Positions 15,598 through 23,944 are shown, numbered from the stretch's first letter. The stretch: 64,000 nt of DNA from Subsaxibacter sp. CAU 1640 (GCF_023156585.1 NZ_JALNMI010000005.1:62001-126000), one strand, 5' to 3'. The notes: generated by a model not told the origin, from the letters alone. Made by a program: numbers and translations.

Positions 15598-16305
15598 TTG
15601 GAACGTCGCATCGTCATTACGGCCGATGGTTCAAAGACCATTCACTTGGTCGATTTGAATGAACATTACCACTCCATTCACGGTGCCATACAGGAAGCAA
15701 AACATGTATTTATCAAGCATGGTTTACTTTTTTTTAAGGATACTTTTGTCACTTCGAGCGCAGTCGAGAAGTTTTCACATTACATTCATATTCTAGAAAT
15801 CGGTTTGGGCACAGGGTTAAATGCCTATTTGACATTTTTGGAATCTGAAAAGCTGAATGTGTCCATCGATTATACAGGTGTGGAAGCATACCCAATTACT
15901 TCGGAAGAACTTCAGGCGCTTAATTATTCGGAAGCTTTGAATATGGATAGTGATAAGGTGTTTCAGCAAATTCATCAAGTAACTTGCGAAGAGAAACATA
16001 CTTTAGTGCCTCAATTTTCTTTGACAAAACAAACCAAGTTCTTCTCGGACATCAATGACCAAGAACTGTATGATATTATTTACTTTGATGCCTTTGGTGC
16101 GAGGGTACAACCAGAACTATGGACGGAAGATATCTTCCAAAAGATGTACAACGCACTAAAACCAAACGGCATCCTGGTCACCTATTCCGCAAAAGGCAGC
16201 GTGCGACGCGCGATGCTGGCCGTAGGCTTCCAAGTTGAAAAACTCCCTGGCCCTCCAGGTAAGAGAGAAATGCTTCGTGCCAGAAAAGGCTCATCAAATC
16301 TGTAG
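15598..16305 (+). CDS. mnmD: tRNA (mnm5s2U34) methyltransferase MnmD
   Basis: A protein of 235 residues of the stand-alone MnmD type. Features: DLNEHYHSIHGAIQEAKHVF at the start, the SAM-binding motif ILEIGLGTGLNAYLT, DIIYFDAFGARVQPELW and the C-terminal LPGPPGKREMLRA. It methylates the nm5U wobble base of certain tRNAs. The start is TTG, immediately after the stop of the lipoprotein gene. Between KHGLLFFKD and HILEIG lies an extra segment, VTSSAVEKFSHY, encoded by a palindromic repeat (CTTCGAGCGCAGTCGAGAAG) of a kind usually found between genes, so the protein seems to have absorbed a repeat. Confidence 0.88.
   Translation: MERRIVITADGSKTIHLVDLNEHYHSIHGAIQEAKHVFIKHGLLFFKDTFVTSSAVEKFSHYIHILEIGLGTGLNAYLTFLESEKLNVSIDYTGVEAYPITSEELQALNYSEALNMDSDKVFQQIHQVTCEEKHTLVPQFSLTKQTKFFSDINDQELYDIIYFDAFGARVQPELWTEDIFQKMYNALKPNGILVTYSAKGSVRRAMLAVGFQVEKLPGPPGKREMLRARKGSSNL
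15748..15778 (+). repeat. Palindromic repeat embedded in mnmD
   Basis: GTCACTTCGAGCGCAGTCGA followed by GAAGTTTTCAC. The imperfect palindrome with TTCGAGCGCAGTCGAGAA is a familiar dispersed intergenic repeat in flavobacteria. Here it is read in frame as VTSSAVEKFS. Confidence 0.6.
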
Positions 16306-16409
16306 ACTATATAAATCTCCTATTTCCAAAATTTAGTTAATTCTGTTAAAGCTACATTAAAGTCAATCTAATTGGTGATACGAATGATTAACTTTATAAA
16401 AAAAGCACG

Positions 16410-17315
16410 ATGACGATATTAATTACAGGGGCAACAGGTTTGGTAGGAAGTGAGATTGTGAGGCAATGCCACCAGCAGAACATCGTGGTGCATTATCTGA
16501 CGACTTCCAAAGACAAAATCTCCACAAAATCCAACTACAAAGGCTTTTTTTGGAATCCGAAGGAAACTGTGATAGACCATAAATGCTTTGAAGGCGTCGA
16601 TGCCATCATCAATTTAGCTGGTGCGCCCATTTCCAAACGCTGGACGGACTCTTACAAAAAGACCATCTTAAACAGTCGCTTGGAATCACTCGACTTATTA
16701 AAAACATCGCTCGCTTCCATCGAGCATCAAGTGAAACACGTAGTATCGGCAAGTGCCATCGGTATTTATCCCGATTCCTTAACCAACTATTATGATGAAG
16801 ATTTCCCCGAGCATTCCACAACCTTTTTAGGTGAAGTGGCACAGCGTTGGGAACGCAAGGCAGACGAACTGAATTCGCCCGAAGTGATGGTGTCAAAAGT
16901 GCGTATTGGTTTAGTGATGGATGACAAAGAAGGGGCGCTCCCTCAAATGGTAAGACCGATTGAATATGGTATGGGTACAGCTTTCGGCAAGGGCACACAA
17001 TGGCAGTCTTGGGTACACATCTCCGACTTGGCTGGCATCTTTCTATATGTTGTGCAACAGAAAATTGAGGGCGTATTCAATAGTGTGGCGCCAAATCCTG
17101 TAACGAATAACGATTTAACCAAGGCCATCGCAAAAACTCTCAACAAACCCCTCATTCTTCCCAACATCCCCAAGTTCTTGATGAAGCTGGTACTGGGCGA
17201 AATGCACATACTTCTTTTCGAAAGTCAGCGGGTCAGTTCAAACAAGATTGAGAACTACGGTTACCACTTCAAGTTTTCAAACGTGGTGCCTGCGCTCGAA
17301 GATCTATTCAAATAA
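16410..17315 (+). CDS. TIGR01777 family NAD(P)-dependent epimerase
   Basis: A protein of 301 residues, an atypical short-chain dehydrogenase of the YfcH/SulA type. It has the Rossmann motif TGATGLVGSEI, INLAGAPISKRWTDSYK (the family signature), SASAIGIYP with the active-site serine/tyrosine region, VRIGLVM, and a C-terminal DUF1731-like part (VAPNPVTNNDLTKAIAKTL, LGEMHILLFESQRVSSNKI). The substrate is not known; members have been linked to cell division inhibition and to an oxidoreductase role. It is preceded by 104 bases without a clear promoter box. Confidence 0.9.
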   Translation: MTILITGATGLVGSEIVRQCHQQNIVVHYLTTSKDKISTKSNYKGFFWNPKETVIDHKCFEGVDAIINLAGAPISKRWTDSYKKTILNSRLESLDLLKTSLASIEHQVKHVVSASAIGIYPDSLTNYYDEDFPEHSTTFLGEVAQRWERKADELNSPEVMVSKVRIGLVMDDKEGALPQMVRPIEYGMGTAFGKGTQWQSWVHISDLAGIFLYVVQQKIEGVFNSVAPNPVTNNDLTKAIAKTLNKPLILPNIPKFLMKLVLGEMHILLFESQRVSSNKIENYGYHFKFSNVVPALEDLFK

Positions 17316-17446
17316 ATTTTCCTTTAGAACATTCAAATCGCTGGGTCTTAAGAGGCGGAAGGCTAGTTTTTGTATTTCATTGAATCATCAGCGTTCTTCA
17401 AAAATTAATTTGTACCTTAATAGTTGCTAACACTGGCACAATTCCT

Positions 17447-18247
17447 ATGAAGAAAACACTACAAATAGCCAACGGCATTGCCCTGGTTTCCACTATCATC
17501 ATCAACTATTTGTCAAACACAGGTGCCATCAACAATACCACTATAGGTGAGGTGTCAAACAATATCGATTCACGGTTTACGCCTGCTGGTTATGCCTTTT
17601 CCATTTGGGGAATCATTTATTTGCTGCTGTTAGGCTTCATCATCTATCAAGGGCGAAGTTTATTTGTAAGAGTACGCAACGATGATTTTGTGCTTAAAAC
17701 CGGTTGGTGGTTCGTCATTTCATGTATGGCCAACAGTGCCTGGGTCTTGGTATGGCTGTGCGGCTATATAGGTCTGTCGTGCGTGTTTATCTTCTTATTG
17801 CTATTTGCCCTGCTGCGCATTGTGGTCAATAATGATATGGAATTGTATGATGAACCCATTTCTGTGATTTCCTTTGTGTGGTGGCCCTTTGTTATCTACA
17901 GTGGATGGGTCACTGTGGCGAGCATCACTAACGTTGCAGCCTATCTGAAGTCTGAAGGGTGGGATGGTTTTGGAGTATCACAAGTGAGTTGGACCATTAT
18001 CATGATCATCATTGCCACTGTGATCAATTTAATGGTAATTTGGAAACGCAACATGCGCGAATTCGCTCTAGTAGGCGCTTGGGCACTTGTCGCCATAGCT
18101 ATTGCCAATAACGATACGCAGCCCGTCATTATGTATGTGGCGGTGGCCGCTGCGGTGATATTGGTGATCAGCAGTGCTGTTCACGGGTATAAAAACCGTG
18201 CTACAAATCCCATCGAGAAATGCAGGCAATACCTCCGTAAGTCCTAG
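17447..18247 (+). CDS. TspO/MBR-related tryptophan-rich membrane protein
   Basis: A protein of 266 residues with seven or eight membrane helices. RFTPAGYAFSIWGIIYLLL resembles the opening of helix 1-2 in TspO proteins, and the later helices are rich in Trp (WWFVISCMANSAWVLVWLCGY, SFVWWPFVIYSGW). It is clearly longer than classical TspO (about 160 residues), but such long versions are common in flavobacteria. TspO proteins bind porphyrins and take part in tetrapyrrole or stress signalling; a transport role is unproven. It stands alone. Confidence 0.7.
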   Translation: MKKTLQIANGIALVSTIIINYLSNTGAINNTTIGEVSNNIDSRFTPAGYAFSIWGIIYLLLLGFIIYQGRSLFVRVRNDDFVLKTGWWFVISCMANSAWVLVWLCGYIGLSCVFIFLLLFALLRIVVNNDMELYDEPISVISFVWWPFVIYSGWVTVASITNVAAYLKSEGWDGFGVSQVSWTIIMIIIATVINLMVIWKRNMREFALVGAWALVAIAIANNDTQPVIMYVAVAAAVILVISSAVHGYKNRATNPIEKCRQYLRKS

Positions 18248-18280
18248 AGTATTTATTTTGAGAATTGTACGTTTTCTTCC

Positions 18281-18733
18281 TTAAGATTTCAAAACAATAT
18301 TGATTAACTCTCTTTCCAAACGATCAAAGTTCTCTTCGTTCTTCGGCAAGACAAATTTCTTAAGCTTCTCACATTCTTTTTCAGTGGCAAAAGTCATTCG
18401 GAAGGAAATGCGTGTACGCTCCTCACTGATGCTTTCAAAACACACTTCCATATCAAATAAGGGTTGCGAGAGACGTTTCCACGCCACACGCTTCTGCGGT
18501 TCGATGGATTGGAATACGGAATCATTCTCATAGTGTCCCACTTCAGGGCCATGCATCGTCAGTTTCCAATGGCCGCCAGGCTTTAAATCGAATGTATGGA
18601 AGGTATTGGTAAATCCTTCAGGGCCCCACCATTGCTGCAAATGCACCGGATTGGCAAAGGCTTCGTAGACTTTTGCAACAGGAGCTTCAATGATACGGCT
18701 GCTATAGATTTCGGTGGGTGAGGTTGGCGTCAT
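18281..18733 (-). CDS. SRPBCC/AHSA1-domain protein
   Basis: A protein of 150 residues of the activator-of-Hsp90-ATPase-like START fold. It has RIIEAPVAKVYEAFANPVHLQQWWGPEGFTNTF, LKPGGHWKLTMHGPEVG, RVAWKRLSQPLFDMEV and a C-terminal amphipathic helix with LERELINI. Such stand-alone AHSA1 proteins bind small hydrophobic ligands; none can be named. ATG at 18733 fits the domain start; the frame is open a further 27 codons upstream without similarity. It is convergent with the TspO-like gene. Confidence 0.85.
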   Translation of the reverse strand: MTPTSPTEIYSSRIIEAPVAKVYEAFANPVHLQQWWGPEGFTNTFHTFDLKPGGHWKLTMHGPEVGHYENDSVFQSIEPQKRVAWKRLSQPLFDMEVCFESISEERTRISFRMTFATEKECEKLKKFVLPKNEENFDRLERELINIVLKS

Positions 18734-18916
18734 AAGAATATTGGATGAATGCTTATAAATATAGTAAATATTCCCATTGCTACAGATGCTTTTGAATTTT
18801 AGAAAAACTCCCACGATTTTAACATATGGTTAATGCGTCAACAACTAAACTGTTTGCATCAACATAAGACTGAATTGTGATGTAATTTTAATGATAATCC
18901 TATAAATATTAATAAT

Positions 18917-19162
18917 ATGTCTGATAATAAGAAGCAAACTTCATACAATCCTAAAATCACCAAAGAAGATAAAGAACTCCTTGGCGATAAACGTGGTAAT
19001 GTAGAAACCGATGATGGTGACGACCAGCAATTGAGAAACCGAACCAAAAAGGTGGACTTTGAGGGCAAGGACCTTGATGTTCCCGGCCGAACCCTGCCAG
19101 AAGACGGCAATAAGAAGCAACTAAAGGACGAGGAAAACCAGCTCTACAGTGAAAACGATTAA
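18917..19162 (+). CDS. Small hydrophilic protein, GRTLPE family
   Basis: A protein of 81 residues made almost only of charged and polar residues. It shares with the next gene an N-terminal MS(D/S)(N)K block, a YNPKITKEDKE / VNPYIKREDKT match, and the motif GRTLPE(D/E) followed by QLK(D/N)E. It is probably intrinsically disordered, as in hydrophilin-like stress proteins. The two genes arose by tandem duplication. No function is known. The gene is preceded by AATATTAATAATATG with no obvious -7 box. Confidence 0.6.
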   Translation: MSDNKKQTSYNPKITKEDKELLGDKRGNVETDDGDDQQLRNRTKKVDFEGKDLDVPGRTLPEDGNKKQLKDEENQLYSEND

Positions 19163-19231
19163 CACATCGTTCTGAAAGACTGCGATGCGTATGAGGCAAA
19201 CATAAATATATAACCTTTAAAAATTAAGAAG

Positions 19232-19474
19232 ATGTCTAGTAAAGAGAAGAGCAATATTGTCAATCCATATATCAAAAGAGAAGATAAAACGCCGACAGAC
19301 AGAAAGTTGAGCGATAGCCCTAAAGATGCCGGGAAGAACAAAACAATGCAACAATTCGATAAAAAGAAAGATGCAAAAGACGATGAGAAGGACGGCACAG
19401 GTAGAACCCTGCCCGAAGAACCCGGCTTCACGCAGTTGAAGAACGAGAAGAAAGAGCGTAAGAACGGTAAGTAG
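19232..19474 (+). CDS. Small hydrophilic protein, GRTLPE family (tandem paralog)
   Basis: A protein of 80 residues, Lys/Asp/Glu-rich, with NIVNPYIKREDK, a central KKKDAKDDEKD and the GRTLPEEPGFTQLKNEKKE motif shared with the gene at 18917. The motif GRTLPE-x(2,5)-QLK is the best-preserved part and marks a small family. It lies 69 bases after its paralog. Its TAG stop is followed at once by an 88-base mosaic of short repeats. The function is unknown; membership in a stress regulon is a guess based on composition. Confidence 0.6.
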   Translation: MSSKEKSNIVNPYIKREDKTPTDRKLSDSPKDAGKNKTMQQFDKKKDAKDDEKDGTGRTLPEEPGFTQLKNEKKERKNGK

Positions 19475-19562
19475 TATTCAGTTGTCAGTGGTCATTAAGC
19501 AGTTTGCAGTCTCTGGTCATCGCTCATCGGTCACCCGTCATTATTCATCATTAATTAGTAAT
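19475..19562 (+). repeat. Stop-adjacent mosaic repeat
   Basis: Begins directly after a TAG stop: TATTCAGTTGTCAGTGGTCA, later CAGTTTGCAGT, TCATCGGTCA and CATTATTCATCATTAATTA. The same blocks appear after the genes at 37830 and 38880. Confidence 0.7.
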
Positions 19563-19579
19563 TATTTATACAACATACA

Positions 19580-20410
19580 ATGCCATTTATTACAAACAAC
19601 ACCGCAAAACAACCCGTAGATATTTTTTACCAAGATTATGGGTCGGGGCAACCCGTCATTCTCATCCATGGTTGGCCGTTGAGCCATCAGGCTTGGGAAG
19701 GGCAGGTGAGTGCACTCGTTGAGGCGGGCTACCGCGTCATTGCCTATGACCGTCGAGGTTTTGGCAAATCGTCTGCGCCTTGGGAGGCCTATGATTACTC
19801 TGCCTTGGCGTCCGATCTAAACGAACTCATTACCCAATTGAGCCTTAATGATGCCGTTATTGTCGGTTTCTCGATGGGTGGCGGTGAGGTGGTGCGCTAC
19901 TTTACCGATTATAAGGGTGCCAATGTCAAAAAGGCGGCACTCATCAGTTCGATCATTCCATTGGTGAAACAAAAGGACGACAACCCAAACGGCGTGCCAG
20001 AAAAGGATTTGAAAGGGATCATGGAGGCTTTGCAAACGGATCGTGTAGGCTTTTTAAAGGATTTCCATAAGAATTTTTACAACTATGACGACAATAAAGA
20101 CACGGTAAGCGAGGCCCAATTGCATTACGACTGGACCATCGCCTCCCACGCATCGCCACGTGCCACCTTGCAAGCTGCAAAAGCATGGGCTGATACCGAT
20201 TTTAGACCCGAATTGATGACTGTCAATGTGCCCACACTGATTGTACATGGCGATGCCGATAACATTGTGCCCATCAAAACCTCTGGTGAGCAGGCGGCAA
20301 AGGGCATTGCGAACAACACTTATAAAGTCATCAAAAACGGACCTCATGGTCTGAACCTCACTCACCGCGAGGAGCTAAACAACATACTGCTTGAGTTTCT
20401 AAAAGCGTAA
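19580..20410 (+). CDS. Alpha/beta hydrolase, non-haem haloperoxidase type
   Basis: A protein of 276 residues. The oxyanion-hole motif LIHGWPLSHQAW is at residues 28-39, and the nucleophile elbow GFSMGGGE has Ser98. The catalytic acid is probably in LIVHGDADNIVPIK near residue 225, and the His in NGPHGLNLTH near 255. The overall pattern (YDRRGFGKSSAPW, GGGEVVRYF) is that of cofactor-free chloroperoxidase-like esterases. The physiological substrate is unknown; members hydrolyse esters and can form peracids. There is no signal peptide, so it is cytosolic. A terminator follows at 20467. Confidence 0.88.
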   Translation: MPFITNNTAKQPVDIFYQDYGSGQPVILIHGWPLSHQAWEGQVSALVEAGYRVIAYDRRGFGKSSAPWEAYDYSALASDLNELITQLSLNDAVIVGFSMGGGEVVRYFTDYKGANVKKAALISSIIPLVKQKDDNPNGVPEKDLKGIMEALQTDRVGFLKDFHKNFYNYDDNKDTVSEAQLHYDWTIASHASPRATLQAAKAWADTDFRPELMTVNVPTLIVHGDADNIVPIKTSGEQAAKGIANNTYKVIKNGPHGLNLTHREELNNILLEFLKA

Positions 20411-20466
20411 GATCTTTTAGAGGCTGATGTTATTTGGTTTTCAGCCTTTAATTGTTAGGTGAATGG

Positions 20467-20493
20467 AACCCTTCCTTTTGGAAGGGTTTTTTT
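20467..20493 (+). terminator. Intrinsic terminator of the hydrolase gene
   Basis: AACCCTTCC, loop TTTT, GGAAGGGTT and a run of seven Ts. Confidence 0.9.
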
Positions 20494-20531
20494 GTTGGTA
20501 GGAATTATTTAGAATTTTTCTGTTGATTATT

Positions 20532-20680
20532 AACTTTTTTGCTCGCCCAAAAAAGTTACAAAAAAGGCGTTCCCTGTCGAGAGGTATTTTTGCTTACGCA
20601 AAACCAGAAAGACAGAGCTAAATTTTCTCCAAGGCTTCAAAAATTTTTAACGCTCTGTCTTTCCTATACTGCCGACAGGG
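20532..20680. repeat. Nested palindromic module next to a minisatellite
   Basis: AACTTTTTTG (20532-20541) pairs with CAAAAAAGTT (20548-20557). Just after it, CCCTGTCG (20572-20579) pairs with CGACAGGG (20673-20680), and inside this AAAGACAGAGC (20608-20618) pairs with GCTCTGTCTTT (20652-20662). The first palindrome recurs in the other orientation at 57123-57153, and AAAAATACCTCTCGA occurs at both places. No gene lies between 20411 and 21219. Confidence 0.7.
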
Positions 20681-20704
20681 GATGCCGCTGAAGGCGGCAA
20701 TTGA

Positions 20705-21105
20705 TTTTTTGACTTCGGGGTGGGGAGTTATGACTTCGGGGTAACGAATTATGACTTCGGGGTGAGGAATTTTGACTCCGGGGTGGGGAGATATGACTTC
20801 GGGGTGAGCAGTTCTGACTTCGGGGTAGGGAGTTCTGACTTCGGGGCGGGGAGTTCTGACTCCGGGGTGAGGAATTTTGACTCCGGGGTGGGGAGATATG
20901 ACTTCGGGGTGAGGAGATATGACTTCGGGGTGAGGAGATATGACTTCGGGGTGAGGAGATATGACTTCGGGGTGGGGAGATATGACTTCGGGGTGAGGAG
21001 ATATGACTTCGGGGTGAGGAGATATGACTTCGGGGTGAGGAGATATGACTTCGGGGTGGGGAGTTATGACTTCGGGGTGGGGAATTATGACTTCGGGGTT
21101 GGCAA
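20705..21105 (+). repeat. 21-bp minisatellite, about 19 units
   Basis: The unit is GACTTCGGGGTGAGGAGATA plus T, repeated without length change. The variable part is the ATAT/TTAT/TTCT/TTTT linker and the GTGAGG/GTGGGG core. Because 21 is a multiple of three, a long open frame (DFGVRRY repeats, start GTG) runs through it, but there is no ribosome-binding site or independent evidence of translation. I treat it as non-coding. Confidence 0.85.
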
Positions 21106-21115
21106 AAAGAAGTAG

Positions 21116-21143
21116 GCAGTTTGCAGTGGCAGTTTGCAGATGT
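21116..21143 (+). repeat. GCAGTTT repeats behind the minisatellite
   Basis: GCAGTTTGCAGTGGCAGTTT then GCAGATG, directly after the TAG that ends the frame through the minisatellite. Same vocabulary as the stop-adjacent repeats elsewhere. Confidence 0.6.
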
Positions 21144-21219
21144 TTTGGGTTGTTATCCTACATCGTATTATGTCAGTGAAAAAAACTAACAATGGCGACT
21201 TGCATACTTAACACCTCTT

Positions 21220-21945
21220 TCAGATTTTTCCAGTGAGTTTAAAGTACATATTTCCAATGACTGCAAATAAAATGAGGATGATCCACCACATGCCATTTTT
21301 GGTTTTTTTGTCGATATTCTTGCTTCTACAAACCTCGTAAAAGGAATACCCAAGAATTAAAATCAATAGTGTGCCGGTTACGCCTACCACTAATTTGTGT
21401 GTTGAGATATAGACTGTAGCAAAAAGACCCATGACCAAAAGACTTAATAACCAAATGTACTTTTCAATCAAAGGTTTCTTGTGAACAGTTGTTATTGGTA
21501 TGATTTGAGAGAGCAATTGTTGAAGTTTTTCTCGATGGTCTATTTGACAAGGAATTCCAATAATTTCTGCGGTTGAATTGCCAAGTATAGTTATTGTGCC
21601 ATTCGGGTTTCTGATTATGGATTTTATTTGATCTTTTGGGATTACAATCGTTTGCGTATTTAATTGTTCTCTGATTATTTCTTTGTCATTAATGGTAAGC
21701 AGATAACTTTCAAACAAGCTTTTTTGTCTATTGATACCTTTATATAATCCTAGAGCCACGGCGCCAATAATGACAGGGATGGCGAACGGAAGCGCACTTA
21801 TACTATTTGTTTGCCCATTTATTGAGAAATAACTGATTGCAAATCCAGCTCCTACTGCTATCATTACAAGTGGAATGATTTTGATAAGTGCCGCTTTTTT
21901 TATGTCATCAAAGCCATTTTCTCTGATTTGAAAGGTCTCTTTCAT
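21220..21945 (-). CDS. Membrane protein with a PH-like middle domain
   Basis: A protein of 241 residues. Two membrane helices lie at residues ~22-65 (IIPLVMIAVGAGFAIS and IPVIIGAVALGLY), then a ~75-residue beta-rich cytoplasmic part (LTINDKEIIREQLNTQTIVIPKDQIKSIIRNPNGTITILG) like the PH-like domains of YdbS-type proteins. Three further helices follow at the C-terminus. The function is unknown. It sits 90 bases after the three-gene run at 22036-23944 on the same strand and may be its last member. Confidence 0.55.
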   Translation of the reverse strand: MKETFQIRENGFDDIKKAALIKIIPLVMIAVGAGFAISYFSINGQTNSISALPFAIPVIIGAVALGLYKGINRQKSLFESYLLTINDKEIIREQLNTQTIVIPKDQIKSIIRNPNGTITILGNSTAEIIGIPCQIDHREKLQQLLSQIIPITTVHKKPLIEKYIWLLSLLVMGLFATVYISTHKLVVGVTGTLLILILGYSFYEVCRSKNIDKKTKNGMWWIILILFAVIGNMYFKLTGKI

Positions 21946-22035
21946 GTTCTTTTTGCGATTGGTAATTTCAGGGTTTTAAGGTAGGGATTTTCTGTTTAGT
22001 GCTGGAACTGCAATCATACTTAACAGGTATTGGCA

Positions 22036-22680
22036 TTAATTTTTTAATTCAGTTACCGTTTTTATGTTTTCTTCAGACATTGTGTGGGTGCCTCCAGGCT
22101 TCTCATACATTTGATGTTCTCCATTTTTTATATTTCCTAACTTTATGAATTTTGTGACCAAGCCTTTATCTGTAACTCTGACATAGGAACAACTATCAAG
22201 CCATCTAATCCGATTGAGTTGGTCGTCATATCCAATAGTTTTAATAAGTTCATAATCCACCTTATTTTCCGAATACCTAATAATAGTGTCAATTCCATAG
22301 AGGAATTTTCCATATTTTATTTTGTTGCAATCTATTGGATTAGAAACTAACTCCATATTGTTCTTTTGTAACAATGATTTAGGTGCGTTTTTAGTACGGT
22401 CAGTAAAAAGTACTTGATTGATGATCAAGAATATTGGCATTCCAATACTAAATAGAATATGTGCAATATAAAATCCGAGTGCGCCAATCTCAAAGCTCTC
22501 TTTTCTATGAATTACGGCATACACAATCAAATAGATGAATAAAGTCCCTGCTATTATGGCGGTCCAAGTGCGGATTGAGTCTTTAGAGATAAAGTGGGCA
22601 TTATAACCCAAAAGGATGAAGAGGTAAAAAAGAAACCCAAAGAACATAGGGCGAATTATTGATTTAAGGACATCTTTCAT
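22036..22680 (-). CDS. Membrane protein with a C-terminal domain shared by two neighbours
   Basis: A protein of 214 residues. The first ~95 residues have three or four membrane helices (FFGFLFYLFILLGYNAHF, AIIAGTLFIYLIVYAVI, FYIAHILFSIGMPIFLII). Residues ~115-210 are a soluble domain, DCNKIKYGKFLYG...YDDQLNRIRWLDSCSYVRVTDKG, with the same layout as the C-termini at 23300-23944 and 26784-27470 (Cys-x3-Lys-x-Gly-x-aromatic, later Trp-x2-Ser/Asn-Cys-x-Tyr/Phe). It follows the gene at 22686 by five bases. Function unknown. Confidence 0.6.
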   Translation of the reverse strand: MKDVLKSIIRPMFFGFLFYLFILLGYNAHFISKDSIRTWTAIIAGTLFIYLIVYAVIHRKESFEIGALGFYIAHILFSIGMPIFLIINQVLFTDRTKNAPKSLLQKNNMELVSNPIDCNKIKYGKFLYGIDTIIRYSENKVDYELIKTIGYDDQLNRIRWLDSCSYVRVTDKGLVTKFIKLGNIKNGEHQMYEKPGGTHTMSEENIKTVTELKN

Positions 22681-22685
22681 CCTAT

Positions 22686-23303
22686 TTAAATTCTATTATC
22701 ATCGGTGTTTAGTGTCGCTACCAGTTTATTAATTCTTGGTTGTAATATCCAGATGCCGACAAAATAAAACCAGAGCATGAAAAATTCGGGTGCAAAATCT
22801 GCAAATTTAACGGGTCTCTGCAATTCTGCCGTTTTTAGCGTCTTTGCCGCAAAATACATAGAATAAACAATTCCAAACATTGATGCCAAATGCAGGGGTA
22901 GAATAATTGCCGTACTCATCGCCACCATTGCGCCATTGGGTTCCGTAGCGTTTTGCATAGCTGTACTAAACATTCCGCCCACGAAAATGGATATACCAAC
23001 TATGTAAATGAATGGGATCAATAACCATATTTTAAAGTTTCTGGTTTTCATTGTTAGGTGGTCTGGTAATTTTTTTTGCAATCCTAGGGCGATTGACCAA
23101 AACCAACCAAATAAAAGACTAGCATACAGTATCATGAAAACAGGAAAGAACGTGAACATATTAAGCATTTGAACTTCAGGATTTGCTTCGGTATGGATAG
23201 CCGAAATTATGGTGATCATCACGACTATTTGGAATACCACCGGAATGCCGACCATAAGGGTGAAAAGTTGCCAATGTTTGGCTTTTAAAAATCTATCTAT
23301 CAT
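22686..23303 (-). CDS. Multi-pass membrane protein of unknown function
   Basis: A protein of 205 residues with five predicted helices: LMVGIPVVFQIVVMITIIS, FTFFPVFMILYASLLFGWF, IWLLIPFIYIVGISIFVGG, IILPLHLASMFGIVYSMYF and FFMLWFYFVGIWIL. No family can be named. The start codon overlaps the stop of the secreted protein gene upstream (ATGA overlap, 23300-23303), and the next gene follows after five bases, so the three are a tight operon. The pairing of one secreted and one membrane-anchored copy of the same domain around it suggests a shared envelope function, which is an inference. Confidence 0.6.
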   Translation of the reverse strand: MIDRFLKAKHWQLFTLMVGIPVVFQIVVMITIISAIHTEANPEVQMLNMFTFFPVFMILYASLLFGWFWSIALGLQKKLPDHLTMKTRNFKIWLLIPFIYIVGISIFVGGMFSTAMQNATEPNGAMVAMSTAIILPLHLASMFGIVYSMYFAAKTLKTAELQRPVKFADFAPEFFMLWFYFVGIWILQPRINKLVATLNTDDNRI

Positions 23304-23944
23304 TTTACTTTTTTAATAATTCCGTAATAGATTTTATCTTCAAAATCAGCTGATGACCTGTAAACATAACGTCCATCGTCAAAAACGTCAATGATCTGTA
23401 CGTCTATTTCTTTTCCGATCAAGTGTTGTAAGCGAGGCTCACTCATTTTTTTATAGATCAAGACATACTGACAATTTGAGAGCCATTTTATTTCATAAAT
23501 CTGTCTTTCATCTCGGAACAGTTCTTTTTGAATTTTTCTTGTACGTTTGATTTGACCTTCTTGGTAACGCACGTGTTCATAGCTGTAGGTGCCTGTTTTG
23601 AATGTTTCACAGGCATTACATTCGGTTTGATTGAGATTTTTGGTTTTGTATTTCAAGTTTATAAACTCAAAGGTGAAATCGTAACAGTTGTTTTTAAGTT
23701 GGCTATCTGGAGCATACTGTAGGTTTAAAAGGTACTCGCGCAGCTGCTCAATAAAATGGGTATTTTCATAAGTGGTTTTTTCTTTGATGATAGTCACCTC
23801 ACTGATGTTGGCATCGTTATCAACGCAATAATTGACTGTCGCATATTTGATATCATCCACATCTTCCACAAAGAACTGCCTTTGTATTTGTGCGACTAGC
23901 GACGATGTAGTGATTAGGAATAAAAGGGCTAGGATTGTTTTCAA
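23300..23944 (-). CDS. Secreted protein with the shared C-terminal domain
   Basis: A protein of 214 residues with a Sec signal ending in LVAQ. Residues ~25-100 resemble a TonB-C-like or similar periplasmic fold (VDNDANISEVTIIKEKTTYENTHFIEQLREYLLNLQY). Residues ~115-210 are the shared domain: CETFKTGTYSYEHVRY, KELFRDERQIYEIKWLSNCQYVLIYKKM and GKEIDVQIIDVFDDGRYVYRSS. This lipocalin-like pattern is common in Bacteroidota, without an assigned role. It is the first gene of the operon 23944-22036. No -7 box is obvious upstream. Confidence 0.6.
   Translation of the reverse strand: MKTILALLFLITTSSLVAQIQRQFFVEDVDDIKYATVNYCVDNDANISEVTIIKEKTTYENTHFIEQLREYLLNLQYAPDSQLKNNCYDFTFEFINLKYKTKNLNQTECNACETFKTGTYSYEHVRYQEGQIKRTRKIQKELFRDERQIYEIKWLSNCQYVLIYKKMSEPRLQHLIGKEIDVQIIDVFDDGRYVYRSSADFEDKIYYGIIKKVK

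Noticed and set aside
20720-21115. Open frame encoding DFGVRRY-type heptapeptide repeats
   Set aside because: The frame is an automatic result of a 21-base repeat without stop codons. It starts at a GTG inside the array, lacks a ribosome-binding site and has no non-repeat part. Treated as a minisatellite.
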